In this document: piece by piece, positions 1 to 5,303 of the stretch
Numbering within the stretch: the stretch's first letter is position 1
How the letters are laid out: each line of letters opens with the position of its first letter
Source of the DNA: Francisellaceae bacterium
Lineage (GTDB): Bacteria; Pseudomonadota; Gammaproteobacteria; Berkiellales; Berkiellaceae
Direction: 5' to 3'
Assembly (NCBI GenBank): GCA_023266415.1
Contig: JAHFQG010000065.1
Coordinates: 1 to 6,728 of the forward strand
DNA length: 6,728 nucleotides
Position numbers and translations under genes: made by a program
Notes under the pieces: generated by a model
The model's database searches: none
What the model saw: only the letters and a program-made list of their open reading frames with translations
What the model was told of the DNA's origin: nothing

Positions 1-617
1 GCTCTGCTGATTGGGCACGACTCTGGCAGCGCTTGCCCTGTTAAAAGCCAATGGGCTAGGGCAGGATGCCCCTCCAAAATGGCAATGTCAAAAACTGTCT
101 TTTGCCCTTCCTTGGGGGCGGCAAAAACATTTACCCCTTCCTCTATGAAAGTTTGGATCCAAGGTATGTGTTTATGCTGTACCGCAAGAGAGAGAAAGGT
201 ATACCCATCAAAAGTCGGATCCTGAAAAATCCCAACAGTATGCCCCAAGCTTCGAAGCTCCTCATGCAAATAAACGACAGAATACTGAAACGCACGGCGA
301 ATAGCGCCGGGAAGCTGTTTTTTTAAAGACTCAGGAGACAGTTGTTTTAACAAATAGAGAGCAATATCAATGGTCGAAACATGGTTCATCAATTTTTGAG
401 CGGGCGTAAGCTTGTGCACCGCATGAGTATGCGATAGATAGTCATCTAACGAGTATAATCCAGACTGATCTGCTTTTATGGCATCTCGCATGCGTTGTAT
501 CAAAAGCTCTGCCGTGGGCATATCAGAAACCCGATGAAGCAGATTGTCTCCTTGTTTGCCTCGCCAAAATACGTCAGAACATTGCAAATGTGCTTGTATG
601 GGGATATTGCGTGGCAT
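1..617 (-). CDS. Ankyrin-repeat protein, 3'-truncated by the window edge
   Basis: An open minus-strand frame runs from ATG at 617-615 to the left edge, giving 205 complete codons with no stop, so the C-terminus lies outside the window. Ankyrin-like helix-turn-helix repeats are visible at about residues 137-165 (DGYTFLSLAVQHKH, then an IEEGVNV turn) and 170-195 (GQKTVFDIAILEGHPALAHW); a weaker one sits at about 22-45 (GDNLLHRVSDMPTAELLI). No signal peptide or membrane segment is seen in this part. GAGGAG (complement of 621-626) precedes the ATG with a short 3-base gap, and an in-frame stop at 642-644 rules out a much longer N-terminus. Ankyrin repeats mediate protein-protein contact, so the partner and role are unknown. 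In intracellular gammaproteobacteria such proteins are sometimes secreted effectors, but nothing visible here proves export. The ankyrin call is fairly firm; the function is open. Confidence 0.8.
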   Translation of the reverse strand, partial: MPRNIPIQAHLQCSDVFWRGKQGDNLLHRVSDMPTAELLIQRMRDAIKADQSGLYSLDDYLSHTHAVHKLTPAQKLMNHVSTIDIALYLLKQLSPESLKKQLPGAIRRAFQYSVVYLHEELRSLGHTVGIFQDPTFDGYTFLSLAVQHKHIPWIQTFIEEGVNVFAAPKEGQKTVFDIAILEGHPALAHWLLTGQALPESCPISR

Positions 618-651
618 AGGCTCCTCACAAATGTATTGATGTTAGTTATTC

Positions 652-680
652 AGTTTACCAAATCCAGATTAAAATAACAA
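652..680 (-). promoter_or_regulatory. Candidate sigma-70 promoter of the ankyrin-repeat gene
   Basis: Read on the minus strand, TTGTTA (complement of 675-680) and TAAACT (complement of 652-657) are separated by exactly 17 bases. Each box matches the sigma-70 consensus at 4 of 6 positions. Initiation would fall near 645, leaving a leader of about 28 bases that includes the GAGGAG ribosome binding site. The -35 box lies inside the middle copy of the repeated TGTTTGTTATT motif, so a protein binding that motif could control this promoter. This is pattern matching only. Confidence 0.4.
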
Positions 681-699
681 ACATTTTATATGTGTACAT

Positions 700-718
700 C
701 CACAAAATGTGGTATAAT
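700..718 (+). promoter_or_regulatory. Extended -10 promoter of the P-type ATPase gene, with overlapping dyad
   Basis: TGGTATAAT at 710-718 is a perfect extended -10 element (TGn followed by the consensus hexamer at 713-718). No good -35 box is found 16-18 bases upstream, which is typical of extended -10 promoters. The dyad CCACA-AAA-TGTGG at 700-712 directly abuts and overlaps the TG motif, where a repressor or activator could act. Initiation would be near 725, giving a leader of about 105 bases to the ATG at 831. Similar TGTGNTAYAMT elements precede the STAS gene and the ccmA-like gene. Confidence 0.65.
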
Positions 719-725
719 CATTCAC

Positions 726-740
726 ATGCAACAAATATGA
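726..740 (+). other. Mini-ORF MQQI-stop, in frame with the P-type ATPase
   Basis: ATG at 726 begins about one base after the predicted transcription start and is in frame with the ATPase, but TGA at 738-740 stops it after four codons. From 741 to the ATPase ATG at 831 the frame is open for 30 codons. A second mini-ORF, ATG at 737 to TAA at 755-757, overlaps the first stop. These may be chance, a leader-peptide arrangement, or the remains of the true ATPase start interrupted by a nonsense change or sequence error. No ribosome binding site supports either mini-ORF. Confidence 0.25.
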
Positions 741-830
741 GTTATCAAAATAACTAACACCTTTTTCCCCCCCGCTTCCCCTGTTTCTCATCCGAAACGG
801 TATATACAGCAAGCTTTTTGGTTAGGCCTG

Positions 831-3212
831 ATGGGAATTTTTCTCATGGTGGGGAGTATGTTCTTCCCATTGGGAGGGTTGTTGGGGTTGGGGCTTGCCT
901 TTTTTACTGCTCTTATAGTTGGCTGGGTAGCCAAAGATTTCTTCAAAGACGCTTTTCAAGAAATTCGTCAGAAAAAACCAGGTATGAATACCTTGTTTCT
1001 GTTAGGAACAGCCACGGCTTTTGTCTATTCCTGCCTCATGCTGGCCTTCCCAGCCCTCTTTATAGGACTGGGCGTTCATCTAGAATTTGCTTCTATTTTC
1101 ATCATCACCGCTCTGGTGGCCCTGGGCCGTGCGGTTAAAGCTTATCTGAAACACAAAACTGAACAAAAAATGCGGGCAGAAATGCCTTTTGAAACATTGC
1201 TCCAAAAATGGCAACCCTTAAAGGTAAACCGGCTGCAAGCAAGAAAAACAGAGTCTGTCTTGTTTACAGATATCAAAAAAGGCGACTTCATAGAGCTCAC
1301 CCCCGAAGAAAAAAACAGTCAAATAAAGCCCGCTCGCTTAGGAATAGAAGGTATTTATCGAGGCACCCGGCCTTTGTGGGTGATTGCTCCATTGTCTGGC
1401 GAAGCCGTTGCCCGGGTATTGCAACCTGGTGAGGCCGTTCAAGCGGGTACCCAGTTCTTGTTAGAAAAAGGGGATAAGATAACCATTGAGGCCTCCTGCT
1501 CTGGTAAAGACAATGCCTTATACCAATTACTCCTCAAAACGGCTCAATTCCACCAACACAATCCCCCCTTCCCCTTGGGTCAAGCCTTGGGGCGTCGATT
1601 TGCCCCGCTGATCATCCTATTGGCCATCCTCTCAGCCGTCTTGTGGGGAGTTCTAGGGCCCGCCCCCATTTTGGCCTTGACTACGGCCGCTTCTGTACTG
1701 CTGTGTGCCTGTCCGTGCGCCTTTTTCTTGGCCAGCCCTGTTTCGACCTTGGTCGCTGGACTCACGGCTATGAAGGAGGGGATATATATCCGAGATATCG
1801 CTGCCTTCGAAAAGGCTGGACACCTCACCACCGTAGTCTTTGACAAAACCGGTACTTTGACCGATGACGTACCTTCTGTCCAAGAGGTTTTTATTGCTTG
1901 GGGGGAGGGGGTTCCGGTAGAGGGGCTTTGGCAGGCCATTTTGGCATTAGAGTCTAAGGCTTATTTGCACCCCAGCGCCAAAGCCTTGCTCAAATATATT
2001 GATAAAAAACACCCCTCTTTGTCTCAAGTTCCCCCTGTCCATGATTTTAAAAATTTGGTGGGGAAAGGGGTGCAAGGTGTGGTGCACGGAAAAACAATTT
2101 ATTTGGGACAATGGCACGCTGAACCAACTCATCCATTATATGGCACCTACCTTCGGGCAAAACAAGCGGGGATGAGCCCCATTTGTGTGGTAGAGAATCA
2201 TCAATGGGTGGGGATCATTCCTGTCAAGGCGGTTGTTAAACCTGGCGTGAAAGAAACCATGGATTGGCTGAGAGAGAAAAAAATTCACATCAAAATGTTA
2301 ACCGGCGATGAACCCGAGGTGGCTTTGCAAGTGGCTCAAGAAATTGGGTTAGATCCCGAGCATGTGTTCGCTAAAAAAACACCCGAAGAGAAAGCGGCGT
2401 TTATTGAAGGCTTGCAACAAGCTGGACATAAAGTGGCTATGTTAGGTGATGGACTCAACGATTTGCGTGCCATTCAAAAAGCCGACGTGGGGATCTCTAT
2501 CGGAGCCGACGCCTCCATTCAAGCCCCAATTATCCTCCCTCATGGTGATATCATTCAATTCCAGAAGTTCTTGAAAATAGCCCAATTATTGCGAAAAAAT
2601 GTTAAACAAAACCTGGTTTTCTCGATGATTTACAATACTTTCAGTATTTTGATGGCTGCCGGTGTTTTATTCTTGTTGTTGGGGGTAGTATTCAACCCCA
2701 TTATGGCCAGTGTGTCTATGGCAGTTTCTTCGGCTCTGGTTTTGTTGAATGCGGCACGGTTGAGAAGTGTGTTATCCAACGAACTGTATCCTCCCTCTAA
2801 AATGCAGCAATGGGTTTCTCGAGGGGTGATCACACTGGGTAGTGTGACCGTTGCGTCGTTAGGGGCTGGGTTTACCTGCGCGTTCATTTGTGGTCACAGT
2901 TTGAGTATGTTGTTCAGTGTGGGTATGGTGGCGCACCTGATGCCATTTTGTGCTATCACATTGTTGACAGGGTATGTGGGGGTGGCGATTTTACTGGCCA
3001 TTGTGTTGGGGGGTATTGTACATCGGATGGTGAAACACGCTCGACACAAAAAAGAAAAACATTCTTTGTCTCGTACTTCTGTTATTCCGTTCGAGACATC
3101 CGAGCAACCGCCCGTTTCTATTCCTTTGTTGGTTGAAAAAGAAAAAACACAGGTGTTAATAACGCGTGCAACCTCGCATGAGTTTGACAACTACGTTACT
3201 CCGGGACTATAA
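831..3212 (+). CDS. CopA-like P1B-type metal-transporting ATPase with C-terminal membrane extension
   Basis: This inner-membrane pump is predicted to export Cu(I) using ATP. Motifs occur in family order: actuator SGE (189-191, TGE in most relatives), CPC metal site (294-296), phosphorylated aspartate D338 in DKTGTLT, HP of the nucleotide domain (380-381), TGD (491-493) and GDGLND (539-544). Y601-N602 in one late helix and M630 with S633-S634 in the next match the Cu(I)-specific subgroup. There is no N-terminal CxxC metal-binding domain. After the usual last core helix, ending near NAARL (640-644), about 149 further residues follow. They contain two predicted membrane segments (about 666-687 and 706-730), a basic patch, and a polar tail. 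The ATG at 831 has only a poor ribosome binding site and falls inside the first helix. The in-frame upstream sequence KRYIQQAFWLGL looks coding, so the true start may be non-ATG or lost. Family is firm, copper likely, start uncertain. Confidence 0.9.
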   Translation: MGIFLMVGSMFFPLGGLLGLGLAFFTALIVGWVAKDFFKDAFQEIRQKKPGMNTLFLLGTATAFVYSCLMLAFPALFIGLGVHLEFASIFIITALVALGRAVKAYLKHKTEQKMRAEMPFETLLQKWQPLKVNRLQARKTESVLFTDIKKGDFIELTPEEKNSQIKPARLGIEGIYRGTRPLWVIAPLSGEAVARVLQPGEAVQAGTQFLLEKGDKITIEASCSGKDNALYQLLLKTAQFHQHNPPFPLGQALGRRFAPLIILLAILSAVLWGVLGPAPILALTTAASVLLCACPCAFFLASPVSTLVAGLTAMKEGIYIRDIAAFEKAGHLTTVVFDKTGTLTDDVPSVQEVFIAWGEGVPVEGLWQAILALESKAYLHPSAKALLKYIDKKHPSLSQVPPVHDFKNLVGKGVQGVVHGKTIYLGQWHAEPTHPLYGTYLRAKQAGMSPICVVENHQWVGIIPVKAVVKPGVKETMDWLREKKIHIKMLTGDEPEVALQVAQEIGLDPEHVFAKKTPEEKAAFIEGLQQAGHKVAMLGDGLNDLRAIQKADVGISIGADASIQAPIILPHGDIIQFQKFLKIAQLLRKNVKQNLVFSMIYNTFSILMAAGVLFLLLGVVFNPIMASVSMAVSSALVLLNAARLRSVLSNELYPPSKMQQWVSRGVITLGSVTVASLGAGFTCAFICGHSLSMLFSVGMVAHLMPFCAITLLTGYVGVAILLAIVLGGIVHRMVKHARHKKEKHSLSRTSVIPFETSEQPPVSIPLLVEKEKTQVLITRATSHEFDNYVTPGL

Positions 3213-3245
3213 ATAAAGTAAGGGTAATGAGCGTGCGGGGGGAGT

Positions 3246-3611
3246 ATGTTAAAGCGTGAGTCAGCACTAGAGCCTTTGTTCCAGATGAAGTCAGAATCCG
3301 AGAAAAATGCGGCGGCACGGTTGGTGCGCTTACGAGCACAGGTGGAGGGGCATAAGCGGTCGTTGGCGAAGATGCTGACCTATCAGGAAGAATATACCGA
3401 GCAGTTTGAACGGATGAAGACGGCGCACATGACTCAAGCCCTGATGCATTATTTTTCTCATTTTTTACAGCATATAGAGCGGGCCATACAGAGTTCTGGG
3501 CGGCAAATAGCGCTTTTAGAGGCAGAATATCAGGCAGAACAGGCGTGGTGTGAGGCGCGGCAACAAGAGGTGCAGGCGATTCAGAAGATTGTGGGATCGA
3601 AGCAGGGGTAG
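3246..3611 (+). CDS. fliJ: FliJ-like flagellar export chaperone, short
   Basis: This small, soluble 121-residue protein is mostly charged alpha helix with heptad-like spacing. Its pattern fits FliJ: an N-terminal ALEPLFQMKSESEKNAAARL stretch, LTYQEEYTEQFERMK in the middle (compare the conserved YQxEY of FliJ), then FSHFLQHIERAIQ and a C-terminal helix. FliJ is a coiled-coil component of the flagellar type III export apparatus that contacts the FliI ATPase and FlhA. E. coli FliJ is about 147 residues, so this one is short at the C-terminus. It starts 33 bases after the metal ATPase rather than after fliI, an unusual position. A G-rich run at 3237-3244 serves as ribosome binding site but lies very close to the ATG; an in-frame stop at 3228-3230 leaves no other plausible start. 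It could be another coiled-coil protein, but the flagellar genes downstream support FliJ. Confidence 0.7.
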   Translation: MLKRESALEPLFQMKSESEKNAAARLVRLRAQVEGHKRSLAKMLTYQEEYTEQFERMKTAHMTQALMHYFSHFLQHIERAIQSSGRQIALLEAEYQAEQAWCEARQQEVQAIQKIVGSKQG

Positions 3612-3630
3612 TTGTTTGACCAACAAACAA
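3612..3630. repeat. Inverted repeat immediately after the fliJ stop
   Basis: TTGTTTG at 3612-3618 and CAAACAA at 3624-3630 form a perfect 7-base inverted repeat around a 5-base spacer. It begins on the base after the fliJ-like stop codon and ends 7 bases before a TTGACA box. The stem is AT-rich and not followed by a clean T run, so it is a weak terminator candidate. An operator for the downstream promoter is an equally good reading. Confidence 0.4.
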
Positions 3631-3637
3631 ATATTCC

Positions 3638-3681
3638 TTGACATCTGTGTCTGCATCCACAATCATCCTTTGTGCTACACT
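3638..3681 (+). promoter_or_regulatory. Candidate promoter(s) of the STAS-kinase-fliA cluster
   Basis: Two overlapping sigma-70-like signals are visible. A perfect TTGACA at 3638-3643 is followed after 17 bases by AATCAT (3661-3666), a 4 of 6 match to the -10 box. Further on, TGCTACACT at 3673-3681 is an extended -10 element like those before the ATPase and ccmA-like genes, with initiation near 3688. Either would transcribe the three-gene cluster separately from fliJ. No clear sigma-54 or sigma-28 promoter was found here. Which signal is used cannot be decided from sequence. Confidence 0.5.
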
Positions 3682-3693
3682 TAATTGTATGGT

Positions 3694-3712
3694 CCCCGGC
3701 CGGGGTATTTTT
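3694..3712 (+). promoter_or_regulatory. GC palindrome followed by a T run in the STAS gene leader
   Basis: CCCCGGCCGGGG at 3694-3705 is a perfect 12-base palindrome followed by TA and five T residues (3708-3712). As RNA it could form a 4-pair GC stem with a GGCC loop ahead of the U run, a weak intrinsic-terminator or attenuator shape. It lies just downstream of the predicted start near 3688 and 15 bases before the STAS ATG. It could stop read-through from fliJ, attenuate the sigma-factor cluster, or be a protein-binding site. Confidence 0.4.
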
Positions 3713-3727
3713 GAATGAGGTATTACT

Positions 3728-4033
3728 ATGACTATTACGTCAAGCTTGTCTGCCAACAAAGAAGAACTCACCGTTCGGGTAGAGGGTCGGTTTGATTTTA
3801 GTTGTTTGCAGGCGTTTCGGGATTCGTACGAAAAAATTGCGCCCGATCCAAAAAAATATCGAATTGATTTAGCAGATTCAGACTATCTAGACAGCTCAGC
3901 CTTAGGGATGCTGTTGGCGCTTCGTGATCACGCGGGGGGGGATAGTGCAGACATTACCATTGTGAATGCCATTCCAGATGTGAAGAAAATCTTGGTGATT
4001 ACTAAGTTAGACGAATTATTTAAAATAGAGTAG
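3728..4033 (+). CDS. STAS-domain anti-sigma factor antagonist (HsbA/SpoIIAA-like)
   Basis: A 101-residue cytoplasmic single-domain STAS protein. The signature YLDSSALGMLL (53-63) matches the anti-sigma antagonist core, with S57 (D55-S56-S57) corresponding to the serine phosphorylated in SpoIIAA-type proteins. The GRFDFSCLQAFRDSYE stretch (20-35) and the C-terminal IPDVKKILVITKLDELF resemble the gammaproteobacterial HsbA type more than Bacillus proteins. In partner switching the unphosphorylated form binds the kinase/anti-sigma factor and frees its target. GAGG at 3717-3720 lies 7 bases before the ATG. The gene leads a cluster whose next members are a GHKL kinase (4 bases between stop and start) and fliA, making FliA control its likely purpose. 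Family assignment is firm; the target is inferred from neighbours. Confidence 0.9.
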   Translation: MTITSSLSANKEELTVRVEGRFDFSCLQAFRDSYEKIAPDPKKYRIDLADSDYLDSSALGMLLALRDHAGGDSADITIVNAIPDVKKILVITKLDELFKIE

Positions 4034-4037
4034 CCTT

Positions 4038-4559
4038 ATGTCGATGGATACTTCTCAGTGGGCTATTGATATTCGGTTAGACAATACGCATTTGAAAGAA
4101 TTTGATGTGGCTTCTATTTTGGCCCAAATCACGCATCAGTTTCCGGAATTGGGGCAGAAGCGGTTTGATTTGTATACTATTTTATCAGAGCTGTACTCCA
4201 ATGCTTTAGAGCATGGCATTTTGAAACTGGATTCGAACCTGAAGCATTCTATTACGGGGATGGCACATTATTATGCAGAGCGGGAAAAACGCTTAAAAAT
4301 GCTTACAAGTGGGTTTATCACGTTAAAAGTGACTCTCAAGGCCACCGACAAAGGGCCGGGGTTGTTGTTTCAGATGGCGGACAGTGGGGAAGGGTTTGAC
4401 CATGCCATTCAGGTGGCTTTATCGAAGAAGCCGGAGGGGACGGATACGCGGTTATCGGGGCGGGGAATGACGTTGGTGGCGTTTTTGTGTGAGTCGGTGC
4501 AGTATTTGGGGAATGGCAACCAAGTCGAGGCGCTTTATGTCTGGTCAGGCTCGAAATAA
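4038..4559 (+). CDS. Stand-alone GHKL ATPase, predicted anti-sigma factor/serine kinase
   Basis: A 173-residue soluble protein of the RsbW/SpoIIAB-type GHKL fold. ATP-binding boxes are visible: N box ELYSNALEHG (51-60, with E51, N55, E58 and H59), G1 box DSGEGF (115-120) and G2 box SGRGM (140-144). The long insert between the N and G1 boxes (about 62-105, with MAHYYAEREKRLKML) and the ending SVQYLGNGNQVEALYVW recall the C-terminal domain of response regulator-phosphatase-kinase proteins such as Pseudomonas HsbR. Here that domain stands alone, without receiver or PP2C phosphatase. It should phosphorylate the STAS protein encoded 4 bases upstream and may bind FliA, whose gene overlaps its 3' end by 23 bases. 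The ribosome binding site is weak (GAG at 4028-4030), so coupling to the STAS gene is likely. ATG at 4044 is an alternative start. Fold is firm; anti-FliA action is inference. Confidence 0.88.
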   Translation: MSMDTSQWAIDIRLDNTHLKEFDVASILAQITHQFPELGQKRFDLYTILSELYSNALEHGILKLDSNLKHSITGMAHYYAEREKRLKMLTSGFITLKVTLKATDKGPGLLFQMADSGEGFDHAIQVALSKKPEGTDTRLSGRGMTLVAFLCESVQYLGNGNQVEALYVWSGSK

Positions 4560-5268
4560 CTTTAACAGTATGCCGGATGTGGCTTCTACCGCGATGTTGG
4601 AAAAGCATATCCCTTTGGTGAAAAAAATTGCCCGAAATTTGTTAGTCCGATTACCAAACTGTGTGCTCTTGGAAGATTTAACCCAAGCGGGAATGATAGG
4701 TCTCATTGAGGCGTATCAACATTTTAGGGATGATAAAGGGGCCAGTTTCGAAACTTATGCGGGCATTCGGATACGGGGTGCGATGCTGGATGAAATTCGG
4801 AAAGGGGATTGGTCACCCAGATCGGTACATCGCAACAGTCGTGCCATTTTAGCGGTTATGCGTAAAATTGAGCATACCGAGGGGCGTACAGCCAAGAGTC
4901 GAGAAATTGCAGAAGGTTTGGGGATAAGCTTATCTGAATATCACCAAATGCTGCAAGACACACACGCGATTCAAATTTTTTCATTTGAAGATTTTAACAG
5001 TCAAGATGGGTATGATACAGAAAATCATCGAAAAAATTACAACGTGCCTCTAGAGTATACATATCAAAGCAAGTTTAAAGAAGCGTTAAGCGTACAAATC
5101 AAGACTTTGCCGGAACGAGAGGCTTTCATTTTGACGCTTTATTATGATGAAGATAAAAATCTCAAAGAGATTGGAGATATTTTAGGGGTGAGTGAATCTC
5201 GGGTTAGTCAGATGCATAGCCAGGCGATGCTTCGCTTACGGAGTCGGTTGGAAGGATGGCGGGGATAG
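4537..5268 (+). CDS. fliA: RNA polymerase sigma factor FliA (sigma-28)
   Basis: This protein directs RNA polymerase to late flagellar and chemotaxis promoters. The 243-residue product carries region 2 (LLEDLTQAGMIGLIEAYQHF, 44-63, then FETYAGIRIRGAMLDEIR and DWSPRSVHRN, 91-100), region 3 (about 108-150) and region 4 (LPEREAFILTLYYDEDKNLK, 191-210, then EIGDILGVSESRVSQMHSQA). These match gammaproteobacterial FliA closely and the length is usual. The frame extends upstream to an ATG at 4489, but ATG 4537 is preferred because GAGG at 4527-4530 lies 6 bases ahead of it and the extra upstream residues are unlike FliA. It overlaps the kinase gene by 23 bases, suggesting translational coupling and stoichiometric production of sigma factor and its candidate partner. 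No FlgM gene is in the window. Confidence 0.96.
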   Translation: MSGQARNNFNSMPDVASTAMLEKHIPLVKKIARNLLVRLPNCVLLEDLTQAGMIGLIEAYQHFRDDKGASFETYAGIRIRGAMLDEIRKGDWSPRSVHRNSRAILAVMRKIEHTEGRTAKSREIAEGLGISLSEYHQMLQDTHAIQIFSFEDFNSQDGYDTENHRKNYNVPLEYTYQSKFKEALSVQIKTLPEREAFILTLYYDEDKNLKEIGDILGVSESRVSQMHSQAMLRLRSRLEGWRG

Positions 5269-5303
5269 ATTTTATATTGCCTTAGAATACCGCCCCGCCA
5301 TCC
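5254..5303. repeat. Perfect 11-base inverted repeat across the fliA/sohB convergent ends
   Basis: GGATGGCGGGG at 5254-5264 and its exact complement CCCCGCCATCC at 5293-5303 flank a 28-base AT-rich spacer holding both stop codons. One arm encodes the C-terminus of FliA, the other the C-terminus of SohB. As RNA from either strand it could form a GC-rich stem with a long loop, so it may serve as a bidirectional terminator. However, neither side has the expected T run, so intrinsic termination is doubtful. Confidence 0.55.

Larger units (their letters stand above)
640..759. repeat. Three copies of a TGTTWGTTATT motif in the divergent intergenic region
   Basis: TGTTAGTTATT occurs at 640-650. Its relatives on the other strand are AAAATAACAAACA at 671-683 and AAAATAACTAACA at 747-759, which differ from each other at one base of 13. 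The copies at 640 and 747 form an 11-base perfect inverted pair flanking both candidate promoters. The 747 copy also overlaps a small GTTAT-CAAA-ATAAC dyad at 741-754. Repeated, oriented motifs around divergent promoters usually mark regulator binding sites. The motif does not resemble the CueR or CopY operators as I know them, so the regulator is unidentified. AT-rich coincidence is possible. Confidence 0.5.

Noticed and set aside
66..677. Short plus-strand open frames (66-326 and 495-677) in the left part
   Set aside because: They lie opposite the continuous minus-strand ankyrin-repeat frame, have no ribosome binding sites or recognisable motifs, and are shadows of that gene.
738..740. TGA recoded as tryptophan in this organism, since no complete gene here ends in TGA
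   Set aside because: All tryptophans checked in the ATPase use TGG, and no other long gene is interrupted by in-frame TGA, so the standard code fits. Six stop codons are too few to infer avoidance.
762..773. Frameshift at the T5C7 run as an explanation for the ATPase start problem
   Set aside because: Both alternative frames are closed by TAA just upstream (751-753 and 755-757) with no start codon between those stops and the run, so a slip there would not supply a start.
1580..1939. 119-codon minus-strand open frame inside the ATPase
   Set aside because: It is antisense to the CPC and DKTGT core of the ATPase; a shadow frame.
3612..3727. Sigma-54 or sigma-28 type flagellar promoter upstream of the STAS gene
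   Set aside because: No TGGCAC-N5-TTGC or TAAAGTTT-N11-GCCGATAA-like pair could be found; only sigma-70-like elements are visible.
3196..3771. 191-codon open frame on the minus strand opposite fliJ and the STAS gene start
   Set aside because: It is antisense to two well-supported genes, is rich in low-complexity Ser/Pro/Ala, has no recognisable domain, and its existence is explained by the codon use of the plus-strand genes.
5265..5292. dif-like recombination site at the strand-bias change
   Set aside because: The AT-rich spacer shows no convincing match to the proteobacterial dif consensus arms.
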